Positions 1 through 6,005 are shown, counted from the stretch's first letter. The stretch is DNA of 6,005 bases from Pseudomonadota bacterium (GCA_021802595.1 JAJZRT010000252.1:1-6005), one strand, 5' to 3'. Notes: generated from the sequence alone by a model not told the origin. Program-made: numbers and translations.

Positions 1-836
1 CGGCCGCCGTGATTGGAGACGATCAGCGCGTCGGCGCCGGAGTCGGCGGCGAGCCTGGCGTCCTCCGCGTCCATGACGCCCTTGAGGATCAGCTTGCCGC
101 CCCAGCGCTTCTTGATCCATTCGACGTCGTTCCAGTCGAGGCAGGGATCGAACTGCTGGCTGGTCCAGGCCGACAGCGAGCTCATGTTCTCCACGCCCTT
201 GACGTGGCCGACGATGTTGCCGAATTGCCGCCGCTGCGTGCCCAGCATGCCCAGACCCCATCGCGGCTTGGTGGCCAGATTGAGCAGGTTGGCCAGGGTC
301 GGCTTGGGCGGCGCGGACAGGCCGTTCTTCAGGTCCTTGTGCCGCTGTCCGAGGATCTGCAGGTCCAGGGTCAGCATCAGCGCCGAGCATTTGGCGGCCT
401 TGGCGCGGTCGATCAGGCGCTCGATGAAGTCCCGGTCGCGCATCACGTAGAGCTGGAACCAGAACGGCGCCGTGGTGTGCGCCGCCACGTCCTCGATCGA
501 GCAGATGCTCATGGTCGACAGCGTGAACGGCACGCCGAACTTTTCCGCCGCGCGCGCGGCGAGGATTTCGCCGTCGGCGTGCTGCATCCCGGCCAGCCCG
601 ATCGGCGCCAGCGCCACCGGCATCGCCACGTCCTGGCCGATCATCCGGGTGCGCAGCGAGCGCCGGTCGATATTGACCGCCACCCGCTGGCGCAGCTTGA
701 GCCGCTGAAAGTCCTCGGCGTTGGCGCGATAGGTCGATTCGGTCCAGGAGCCGGTGTCGGCGTAGTCGTAGAACATCCTGGGCACGCGCTTCTTGGCCAG
801 CACGCGCAGGTCCTCGATGCAGGTGATGACGGTCAT
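1..836 (-). CDS. lldD: FMN-dependent L-lactate / alpha-hydroxy-acid dehydrogenase, 3' end beyond window
   Basis: The reading frame starts at the ATG complementary to 836-834 and stays open for 278 codons to the window edge, so the C-terminus (about 100 residues) is missing. The protein belongs to the FMN-dependent alpha-hydroxy-acid dehydrogenase family (glycolate oxidase, LldD, flavocytochrome b2), which oxidises L-lactate or similar 2-hydroxy acids to 2-oxo acids on a TIM barrel. Visible family marks are the N-terminal FYDYADTGS (Tyr25), PVALAPIGLAG at 73-83 in the FMN pocket, FQLYV with Tyr130, LTLDLQILGQRHKD with Asp158, LILKGV with the flavin-contacting Lys252, and IVSNHGG with the catalytic base His276 at the very edge. 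There is no signal peptide, so it acts in the cytoplasm or at the inner face of the membrane. It points away from the restriction-like operon and is probably host backbone. The family is certain; the exact substrate is not, since LldD and other 2-hydroxy-acid oxidases look alike here. Confidence 0.93.
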   Translation of the reverse strand, partial: MTVITCIEDLRVLAKKRVPRMFYDYADTGSWTESTYRANAEDFQRLKLRQRVAVNIDRRSLRTRMIGQDVAMPVALAPIGLAGMQHADGEILAARAAEKFGVPFTLSTMSICSIEDVAAHTTAPFWFQLYVMRDRDFIERLIDRAKAAKCSALMLTLDLQILGQRHKDLKNGLSAPPKPTLANLLNLATKPRWGLGMLGTQRRQFGNIVGHVKGVENMSSLSAWTSQQFDPCLDWNDVEWIKKRWGGKLILKGVMDAEDARLAADSGADALIVSNHGG

Positions 837-843
837 GGTGAAG

Positions 844-849
844 CTCCTT
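844..849 (-). promoter_or_regulatory. Ribosome binding site of the lldD-like gene
   Basis: On the minus strand AAGGAG lies 7 bases before the ATG at 836. It is a full Shine-Dalgarno match with ideal spacing and fixes this ATG as the start. Confidence 0.85.
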
Positions 850-905
850 ACGCTGTCGCGAACCGCCGAAGTGTAGCGCATGCCGGCGTGGTTCGAGTCG
901 CTGAC

Positions 906-935
906 TTGACGGGCGCTGTTACGCACTTTTACAAG
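906..935 (+). promoter_or_regulatory. Possible sigma70-type promoter in the divergent spacer
   Basis: TTGACG (906-911) matches the -35 consensus at five of six bases. It is followed after 18 bases by TACAAG (930-935), a four-of-six match to the -10. It would read rightward into the restriction-like genes. A second candidate -10, TAGAAT at 988-993, is a better hexamer but has no good -35 before it. The 217-base divergent spacer (837-1053) must hold promoters for both directions, but no minus-strand promoter or operator is convincing. The call is consensus matching only. Confidence 0.3.
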
Positions 936-1053
936 CACACGCACAAGGTCTTCACCGGTACCCGGCTCACCAGCTCTCCTCCGGCGGTAGAATGAGTGCC
1001 TTGCCACAAACCGTGTGGCTCGATCCAGGCCGAGAGGCGCAGCCCGCGGAAAG

Positions 1054-1395
1054 ATGGAAAACCAGTTTTTCGAGAAGCCTGTCCTCAATTCGCCCTACGA
1101 CTTCCCGGCGCGGCATTGGGAACTCGACAGCGCCGGGCAACCGACCCAGCGTATCGTCGAGAGCCGTCGGCGCGCAGAGTTCATCACCCCCATTCCGAAG
1201 CCCAGGAAGCAAAAGGTGGCGCAAGACTCCTTGCTGTTCGACCAAGGGCTGTCCACCCAGACGCAGGAAACCGACGCCCGCCGCTGGGCCTTTGCCGAGT
1301 TCACCGACGTGTTCCAGATGCAGACCGATTTCGGCAAGAAGGTCGAAGCCGAGTTCGACAAGATGATCGATCGTTTTGCGCCGCCAAGGATTTGA
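1054..1395 (+). pseudogene. Remnant of a type III restriction (Res) helicase-nuclease, internally deleted
   Basis: An open frame of 113 codons starts at the ATG at 1054, with a purine-rich GGAAAG directly before it. Residues 1-70 (ENQFFEKPVLNSPYDFPARH, then ITPIPKP at 44-50) match, from memory, the N-terminus of large type III-like Res proteins annotated as the BPTD_3080 family, which usually run to about 900 residues or more. After LSTQTQE at 66-72, where the family goes on into the helicase domain, the sequence jumps to RRWAFAEFTDVFQMQTDF at 76-93 and then ends at 113. I read this tail as the C-terminus of the same protein, so one in-frame deletion near 1264-1284 appears to have removed the Walker A, DEAD-box and nuclease regions. 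Loss of cleavage is nearly certain, because no helicase or nuclease motif remains. The origin of the tail is less certain. The frame stops 5 bases before the next gene, and its end carries that gene's ribosome binding site. Confidence 0.65.
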
Positions 1396-1400
1396 CGGAC

Positions 1401-2897
1401 ATGCCGGCGACCCGACTCAGGATTTTTGTCAGCAGCGTGCAAAAGGAGTTCGCGCAGCAGCGGCATGACCTGAAGGCCTTTCTGCTGGGCGATGCCGTGC
1501 TGCGCCGTTTCATCTCCGAGGTTTTCCTGTTCGAGGAACTTCCGGCCATGGACCGTCGTGCCGACCAGGTCTATCTGGAGGAGGTCGAGCGCTGCGACAT
1601 CTACCTCGGGCTGTTCGGCTATGACTACGGCTTCGAGGGCGAGAATGGCATTTCCCCGACCGAACATGAATACGACTATGCCACCCGCCACGGCAAGACT
1701 CGTCTCATTTATGTCTGGGGCACGGCCGATAAAAACCGCGCACCGAAAATGCGTGCTTTGGTCGGCAAGGCGGGCGGCGAACTCATCCGCCGCCGCATTG
1801 AGGATGTCAGCGCCCTGACGGCTGAAGTCTATGCCAGCCTGGTGGACTACCTCGACAGCATTGGTGCGCTGCGCGTCCCGCCCTTCGATACCTCGGCCTG
1901 CGAGGGTGCCAGCCTGAAGGATCTCTCGCGCAAGCGCATCGACTGGTTCCTGGACAGCGCCCGTCGCGAGCGCGGATTTCCGCTTAAAGCCAACACCGAG
2001 ACCAAGGCACTGCTCACCCACCTCAACTTGCTCGACAACGGCAAGCCCAGCAACGCCGCGGCATTGCTCTTCGGCACAAATCCGCAGCGTTTCCATCGCA
2101 GCGCCGAAACCAAATGCGTGCACTGCCACGGCAGCGAATATCGTCGCCCTTTCGCAGCGCAACAGATTTATACGGGCGATCTTTTCGAGCAGGCGGATCA
2201 GGCGCGCGATTTCGTGTTGGGCAAGATCAACCGCGCTGTCGGCATTCGCGATGTCAGCAATACGGCGCCTGCCACCTACGAACTGCCGCCGGACGCAGTG
2301 GGCGAGGCCATCGTCAACGCCTTGGCCCATCGCGATTACCACAGCAATGCCTCGGTCGAGGTGCGCCTGTTCGCCGACCGGCTGGAAGTCTGGAACCCCG
2401 GCGCACTGCCGGGCACCCTGACGCTGGACGATCTGCGCAAGGCACATCCTTCGGTACCCAACAATCCTTTGCTTGCCGAGTCGCTTTACCTGGCGCGCTA
2501 CATTGAAAAGGCCGGGTCCGGCACCGAGCGCATGATCGAACTCTGCCGGGAGGCCGGGCTGCCCGAGCCGGAATTCGAACTTCGCGCCGGGTCGTTCGTC
2601 ATCACCCTCTGGCGCGACTGGCTGTCGGATGAAGTACTGGCTGAACTTGCGTTGAACGATCGCCAACTGAAGGCGCTTCCTATCCTTCGGCAACAGCGCC
2701 ATCTGACGAACAGCGAGTACCAGGCCATTACCGGCGCAACCCGTGCCACCGCGAAGCGCGATCTGGAAGCTCTTGTGCAAAAGGCTGTGATCGTCGCCAG
2801 GGGCAGCGGCCGGGGAGCCCACTACGAGTTTCTCAAGAAACGGCTCAAGAATGGCTCAAATGGGTCAACGCATGGCGGGGCGGGAAATGGCGCATAA
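1401..2897 (+). CDS. DUF4062 + GHKL (RecG-C/AlbA_2-type) ATPase + winged-helix protein
   Basis: A 498-residue protein starts at the ATG at 1401; AAGGA at 1386-1390 is its likely ribosome binding site. The start is supported because DUF4062 proteins begin just before RIFVSSVQKEF (7-17). Residues about 5-110 are DUF4062, with the conserved SS, FEELPA (45-50), YLEEVERCDIYLGLFGYDYG (58-77) and SPTEHEY (85-91). DUF4062 is a small alpha/beta domain thought to be distantly related to TIR/STIR domains. Residues about 170-290 are the linker usual in Schlafen/AlbA_2-type ATP-binding proteins. Residues about 295-405 form an HATPase_c_4 domain with the N-box EAIVNALAHRDY (302-313), LEVWNPGALPG (328-338) and AGSGTERM (371-378). 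Residues about 418-478 look like a winged helix that could bind DNA. It has no signal peptide or membrane segment. It lies inside the restriction-like operon, and the DUF4062 sits where AlbA_2 usually would. A sensor or regulator of the defence operon, or an accessory effector, is my inference; no enzymatic activity can be read from sequence. Confidence 0.88.
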   Translation: MPATRLRIFVSSVQKEFAQQRHDLKAFLLGDAVLRRFISEVFLFEELPAMDRRADQVYLEEVERCDIYLGLFGYDYGFEGENGISPTEHEYDYATRHGKTRLIYVWGTADKNRAPKMRALVGKAGGELIRRRIEDVSALTAEVYASLVDYLDSIGALRVPPFDTSACEGASLKDLSRKRIDWFLDSARRERGFPLKANTETKALLTHLNLLDNGKPSNAAALLFGTNPQRFHRSAETKCVHCHGSEYRRPFAAQQIYTGDLFEQADQARDFVLGKINRAVGIRDVSNTAPATYELPPDAVGEAIVNALAHRDYHSNASVEVRLFADRLEVWNPGALPGTLTLDDLRKAHPSVPNNPLLAESLYLARYIEKAGSGTERMIELCREAGLPEPEFELRAGSFVITLWRDWLSDEVLAELALNDRQLKALPILRQQRHLTNSEYQAITGATRATAKRDLEALVQKAVIVARGSGRGAHYEFLKKRLKNGSNGSTHGGAGNGA

Positions 2898-2914
2898 ATG
2901 GCGCAATTGGCTCA
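2850..2914 (+). repeat. Degenerate 9-bp repeats, AATGG(C/G)(T/G)CA, at the 3' end of the DUF4062 gene
   Basis: Five copies of a 9-base unit can be read: AATGGCTCA 2850-2858, AATGGGTCA 2859-2867, AATGGCGCA 2886-2894, AATGGCGCA 2897-2905 and ATTGGCTCA 2906-2914. The first two and the last two pairs abut head to tail. AAATGGCGCA (10 bases) is exactly repeated at 2885-2894 and 2896-2905. The first copies are in frame and encode the NGSNGS tail; the stop codon lies between the third and fourth copies. Nine bases is three codons, so changes in copy number would lengthen or shorten the tail without a frameshift. Confidence 0.6.
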
Positions 2915-3068
2915 TCATCCCCGTGGCGCTTGACTGACTGCCATGGCTAAATTCGACACAAAGCCGACCTATCAAGGTGTTCTCTGCCGTAGGGACAAAG
3001 GCGCCGCAAAGGGGCCGCGAAGCGGCACGCCAACGCCCAAAACGCATCATCACGGACAGGCCATGACC

Positions 3069-5312
3069 ATGGCCAAGAAACCGCCCTCCAAGCTCAGCGT
3101 CGAGGCCCTCAAGCACGACGAGGCAACGCGCAAGAATATCCCCACCGCCGAATACCTGCGCGATCGCCTGACCGTGGCGCGCGATTTGTTGACCGATTCG
3201 GGCTCGATCTTCGTGCAGATCGGCGATGAGAACGTGCACCGGGTTCGGGCGGTGATGGATGAGATATTCGGGGACGAGAACTGCTGTAGCGAGATCGTTT
3301 TCCGAAAGACCACAGGTAAAGGTAGTGCGCTGTTGGACAGCAGTTATGACGTGCTTTTGTGGTACGCAAAGGATAGGGGCTCAGTTAAGTACAGACCTCT
3401 CTTTGATGACAGAACCTATGTCGGCGATGACAACTTACGCTTCTACGAAGATGCAAGCTATGCACCATTCGTCATGACGCCAGAGCAACTTGCTGGCTTC
3501 GCGCCGCTACCATCTGGAGCGAAGGTTTATCACCCAAATCCACTTACGAGTGCCAGATCAAGCGGGCAAAGCGATGTGAGGGAATTTGAGTGCCAGGGCC
3601 GCCGCTTTTCACCAGGTAGCCGCACCTTTAGTACCAACCAAACTGGATTGACTCGACTCCGGAGCGCTGGTCGCTTGCTGGCAATCGGCAACACTCTCCG
3701 CTTTAAGCGGTATCTCGATGATTTTCGCGTGATGACGCGGAACAACATATGGGATAACACTCGGCAGAGCGGATTTGGAGATGCAAAAGTTTACGTTGTA
3801 CAAACCCCGAGCGCCGCGATCCAGCAAGCAATGCTTATGTCCACCGACCCAGGCGATCTCGTTCTCGATCCCACCTGCGGTTCCGGCACCACCGCCTACG
3901 TCGCCGAACAATGGGGCCGTCGCTGGATCACCATCGACACTTCCCGCGTCGCTCTGGCGCTGGCCCGCGCCAGGATCATGGGCGCGCGCTATCCCTATTA
4001 CCTGCTCGCCGACAGTAAGGACGGCCAGTTCAAGGAAGCTGAAGTCAGCCGCAGCGCGCCCTCCACCAAGCCTACCTACGGCAATCTGCGCCACGGCTTC
4101 GTCTCTGAGCGTGTGCCCCACATCACCCTGAAGCCCATCGCCAACAACACCGAGATCGACGTCATCTGGGATAACTACCAGACCCTGCTGGAACCCCTGC
4201 GCGAACAACTCAACCAGGCTCTGGGCAGGCAATGGCAGGAATGGGAAATCCCCCGCGACGCATCTGACGCAAATTCGGCCAAGTGGTCGGCGATGGCGAA
4301 GAAGCTCCACGCCGACTGGTGGCAGCAGCGCATCGCCCGTCAGCGGGAAATCGATGCGTCGATCGCAGCCAAGGCCGAGTCCGAATACCTCTACGACAGG
4401 CCCTATGAGGACAGGAAGAGGGTGCGCGTCGCCGGCCCCTTCATCGCCGAGAGCCTCTCGCCCCACCGCGTGCTCGGCGTCGATGAGGACGGCGAACTGA
4501 TCGACCCCGACAAGGCCGGCCAACCCGGCGCGGGCTACGGCGAGCGCGACTTCGTGCAGATTATTCTGGAAAACTTGCGCACCTCCGGCGTCCAGCAGGC
4601 ACACAAGGAAGACCGGATCGCGTTTACCTCGCTCACGCCCTGGCCGGGCGACCTGGTCTGCGCCGAGGGGCGTTACCAGGAGGGGGACGCCGAGAAGCGC
4701 GCCGCCGTCTTCATCGGCCCCGAGTTCGGCACCGTCTCCCGTCCCGACTTGGTGGAAGCCGCGCGAGAGGCTGGCGACTCCGGCTTCGACGTGCTGATCG
4801 CCTGTGCCTTCAACTTCGAGGCCCGCACCACCGACTTCAACAAGCTGGGCCGCATTCCCGTGCGACGGGCGCGCATGAACGCCGATCTGCACATGGCCGA
4901 AGACCTCAAGAACACCGGCAAAGGCAATCTCTTCGTCATCTTCGGCGAGCCTGACATTGAGATCATTCGCGACGAAGACGGCAGGATGCGCGTCAAGGTC
5001 CACGGTGTGGACGTCTTCGACCCCAGCACCGGCGAAGTCCGCAGCGACTCGGCTTCCGGCATCGCCTGCTGGTTCATCGACACCGACTACAACGAGGAAA
5101 GCTTCTTCGTCCGCCACGCTTACTTCCTCGGCGCCAACGACCCCTACAAGGCCTTGAAGACGACGCTCAAGGCCGAGATCGACGAGGAAGCCTGGGCCAC
5201 ACTCAACAGCGACACCTCTCGCCCCTTCGCCAAACCGACCTCAGGGCGGATCGCGGTGAAGGTCATCAATCACCTGGGGGATGAGGTAATGAAGGTGTTC
5301 AGGATCGGGTGA
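3069..5312 (+). CDS. Type III Mod-like DNA methyltransferase lacking the DPPY segment
   Basis: From the ATG at 3069 this is a 747-residue protein. I prefer this start because MAKKP is the family N-terminus and GGACAGG (3054-3060) lies 8 bases upstream; ATG 3063 and ATG 2943 are also in frame. It resembles the long Mod subunits that methylate adenine with AdoMet and supply specificity to Res. Visible parts are KHDEATRKNIPTAEY (15-29), LRDRLTVARDLL (30-41), SGSIFVQIGDENVHRVRAVM (44-63), a variable target-recognition region about 72-235, KVYVVQT (240-246), the AdoMet motif LDPTCGSGTT (266-275) and a long C-terminal part. In intact relatives, as I recall them, about 200 residues separate TAEY from LRDRL and include motif IV, DPPYGIKF. 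Here the two join directly at 3153-3157, and no DPPY or NPPY occurs elsewhere in the protein. The frame is kept, so a protein could be made but should not methylate. A 165-base spacer follows the DUF4062 gene. Confidence 0.85.
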   Translation: MAKKPPSKLSVEALKHDEATRKNIPTAEYLRDRLTVARDLLTDSGSIFVQIGDENVHRVRAVMDEIFGDENCCSEIVFRKTTGKGSALLDSSYDVLLWYAKDRGSVKYRPLFDDRTYVGDDNLRFYEDASYAPFVMTPEQLAGFAPLPSGAKVYHPNPLTSARSSGQSDVREFECQGRRFSPGSRTFSTNQTGLTRLRSAGRLLAIGNTLRFKRYLDDFRVMTRNNIWDNTRQSGFGDAKVYVVQTPSAAIQQAMLMSTDPGDLVLDPTCGSGTTAYVAEQWGRRWITIDTSRVALALARARIMGARYPYYLLADSKDGQFKEAEVSRSAPSTKPTYGNLRHGFVSERVPHITLKPIANNTEIDVIWDNYQTLLEPLREQLNQALGRQWQEWEIPRDASDANSAKWSAMAKKLHADWWQQRIARQREIDASIAAKAESEYLYDRPYEDRKRVRVAGPFIAESLSPHRVLGVDEDGELIDPDKAGQPGAGYGERDFVQIILENLRTSGVQQAHKEDRIAFTSLTPWPGDLVCAEGRYQEGDAEKRAAVFIGPEFGTVSRPDLVEAAREAGDSGFDVLIACAFNFEARTTDFNKLGRIPVRRARMNADLHMAEDLKNTGKGNLFVIFGEPDIEIIRDEDGRMRVKVHGVDVFDPSTGEVRSDSASGIACWFIDTDYNEESFFVRHAYFLGANDPYKALKTTLKAEIDEEAWATLNSDTSRPFAKPTSGRIAVKVINHLGDEVMKVFRIG
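3281..3850 (+). other. Compositionally distinct target-recognition segment of the Mod gene
   Basis: Within the Mod gene, rows counted by hand give G+C of 29/60 (3301-3360), 28/60 (3361-3420), 30/60 (3421-3480), 34/60 (3541-3600) and 30/60 (3721-3780), against 39/60 at 3121-3180 and 41/60 at 4441-4500. Codons also change to A/T-ending forms such as TTA, GTT, AGA and ATA. The segment encodes the part between the conserved GDEN block and the KVYVVQT/AdoMet block, which is where type III Mod proteins carry the target-recognition domain. It is probably an exchanged specificity module; the edges given are approximate. Confidence 0.6.
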
Positions 5313-5313
5313 C

Positions 5314-5370
5314 ATGAACGCAAATTCAGTTAAAGTGCTGCGAACCAGCCAGACGAGGGCGCACAAATGA
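5314..5370 (+). CDS. Possible 18-codon coupling ORF between Mod and the AAA ATPase gene
   Basis: An ATG one base after the Mod stop (TGA 5310-5312) opens 18 codons, MNANSVKVLRTSQTRAHK, and its TGA (5368-5370) overlaps the ATG of the next gene as ATGA. This layout could couple translation from Mod to the ATPase, or it may be the stub of a deleted gene, or chance. The stretch is too short to show coding bias, and no clear ribosome binding site precedes it apart from purines inside the end of Mod. Confidence 0.25.
   Translation: MNANSVKVLRTSQTRAHK
5355..5359 (+). promoter_or_regulatory. Ribosome binding site of the AAA ATPase gene
   Basis: GAGGG lies 7 bases before the ATG at 5367, good Shine-Dalgarno spacing. 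It selects this ATG as the start, in agreement with the protein opening MITRLTLRNF, a normal start for SMC/RecF-like ATPases. Confidence 0.7.
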
Positions 5371-6005
5371 TTACCCGATTGACCCTGCGCAACTTCAAGA
5401 GTGTCGGCGAGCAGGTCTATGACTTCACCCAGTTTGACCTGCTGGTTGGGCGCAACAACAGCGGCAAGAGCACTGTGCTTCAGGCGCTGGCCATCTGGCA
5501 GTTTTGCGTAGACGAATTCCATCGCACCAAGCGCACTGGCTCAAAGGGCATTCAGGTCGTGCTGCCCAACTTCACCGCCTTGCCCGTGCCGGAATTCAAT
5601 CTGCTGTGGAAAGATCGGGATATACGCCACTCGCCCAATAAGACGCAGGAATATATTCTGATCGGCATCCTGGTGGAGTGGCGGCGGGTAGATGGCGAAG
5701 TTGGTTCCTTCGGTGTGGACTTGCGTTACCACTCACCGCAAACCATTTACGCCATTCCCAGCGGTGGTTGGGCGAAATTCCGGGAATGCGAGCAAGACGG
5801 CGATTTACCCAGGATTGCTTATGTACCGCCTTTTTCCGGCCTGGAGCCTGCCGAGAAACGGCTGGACGTGTCCCCTATCCGTCAGCAGGTGGGCAAGGGC
5901 CAACCCGGCAGCGTGCTGCGCAATTTGTTGTTACAGGTATGCCCTGCGCCGCCGCGTGGACAGGATGGCCGTATTGATAAAGCCTATGTGCATCCCCCAG
6001 GCGAC
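5367..6005 (+). CDS. OLD/RecF-like AAA ATPase, N-terminal part, 3' end beyond window
   Basis: The frame is open for 213 codons from ATG 5367 to the window edge. Residues 1-20 (MITRLTLRNFKSVGEQVYDF) form the first strands typical of SMC/RecF/OLD ATPases, and GRNNSGKST at 28-36 is a clear Walker A with Lys34. Residues about 150-190 hold YVPPFSGLEPAEKRL and GQPGSVLRNLLLQ, a block I associate with AAA proteins encoded beside type III-like R-M genes. The signature motif, Walker B and any Toprim nuclease domain would lie downstream and cannot be seen, so OLD-type nuclease activity can be neither claimed nor excluded. The protein is cytosolic, with no signal peptide. It follows Mod on the same strand and is probably in the same transcript. 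A role as a DNA-sensing or accessory ATPase of the locus is inference from context. Confidence 0.85.
   Translation, partial: MITRLTLRNFKSVGEQVYDFTQFDLLVGRNNSGKSTVLQALAIWQFCVDEFHRTKRTGSKGIQVVLPNFTALPVPEFNLLWKDRDIRHSPNKTQEYILIGILVEWRRVDGEVGSFGVDLRYHSPQTIYAIPSGGWAKFRECEQDGDLPRIAYVPPFSGLEPAEKRLDVSPIRQQVGKGQPGSVLRNLLLQVCPAPPRGQDGRIDKAYVHPPGD

Noticed and set aside
9..995. Long plus-strand open frames opposite the lldD-like gene
   Set aside because: They are antisense shadows of a clearly recognised minus-strand gene in GC-rich DNA and show no family motifs.
996..1400. Upstream extension of the DUF4062 reading frame to an ATG at 996
   Set aside because: The extra 135 residues are Arg/Pro-rich low-complexity sequence read out of frame over the Res remnant; the domain and a ribosome binding site both support the start at 1401.
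2112..2132. CVHCHG in the DUF4062 protein (residues 239-244), matching the CxxCH c-type haem motif
   Set aside because: The protein has no signal peptide and sits in the cytoplasm. In related ATPases this position reads, as I recall, like KCVHFHG, so the second Cys is probably a chance substitution.
1095..2822. 575-codon minus-strand open frame opposite the DUF4062 gene
   Set aside because: It lies antisense to a protein with recognisable domains and has no motif of its own; long antisense frames are common in GC-rich genes.
2930..2953. TTGACT (2930-2935) as a -35 for a separate mod promoter
   Set aside because: The only AT-rich candidate -10, TAAATT at 2948-2953, is just 12 bases away, too close for a sigma70 promoter.
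3609..5117. 502-codon minus-strand open frame opposite Mod
   Set aside because: It is rich in Gly, Ala, Val and Asp, as expected of an antisense shadow, with no recognisable motif or ribosome binding site.
5936..6005. Possible frameshift near the end of the AAA gene, where another frame also reads like protein
   Set aside because: The frame after VLRNLLLQV stays open to the edge and is plausible for a variable loop; without the downstream sequence there is no evidence for a shift.

Overview
The window looks like GC-rich (roughly 60-65% G+C) proteobacterial DNA, most likely from a betaproteobacterium or a related gammaproteobacterium. This rests on codon use and on the close match of the left-hand gene to proteobacterial FMN-dependent L-lactate / alpha-hydroxy-acid dehydrogenases. 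No database search was possible, so family names come from motifs and recall.

Layout: (1) 836..1, minus strand: an ordinary metabolic gene, lldD-like, with a good ribosome binding site; it runs off the left edge. (2) 837-1053: divergent intergenic DNA marking the border between metabolic backbone and a defence-type locus. (3) 1054-1395, plus: a 113-residue remnant that begins like the large type III restriction (Res) helicase-nuclease and then jumps to what looks like its C-terminal tail. (4) 1401-2897, plus: an intact 498-residue DUF4062 + GHKL ATPase + winged-helix protein, with degenerate 9-bp repeats at its 3' end. (5) 3069-5312, plus: a type III Mod-like methyltransferase that keeps the AdoMet motif, the target-recognition region and the long C-terminal part, but lacks the segment that should carry the catalytic DPPY motif. 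(6) 5314-5370: a possible 18-codon coupling ORF. (7) 5367-6005, plus: the start of an OLD/RecF-like AAA ATPase that runs off the right edge.

Genes 3-7 are co-directional and closely spaced, so they read as one type III restriction-modification-like operon with two accessory ATPases. The main observation is that both core R-M genes carry in-frame internal deletions that should abolish cleavage and methylation, while the DUF4062-ATPase is intact and the AAA gene is open and normal as far as it can be read. Either this R-M system was disarmed with its accessory genes retained, or the deletions are assembly artefacts. The Mod target-recognition region is also compositionally distinct (about 47-57% G+C in rows counted by hand, against 65-68% in flanking rows), as expected for an exchanged specificity module. 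No RNA genes, CRISPR array, insertion sequence, integrase or convincing terminator was seen.
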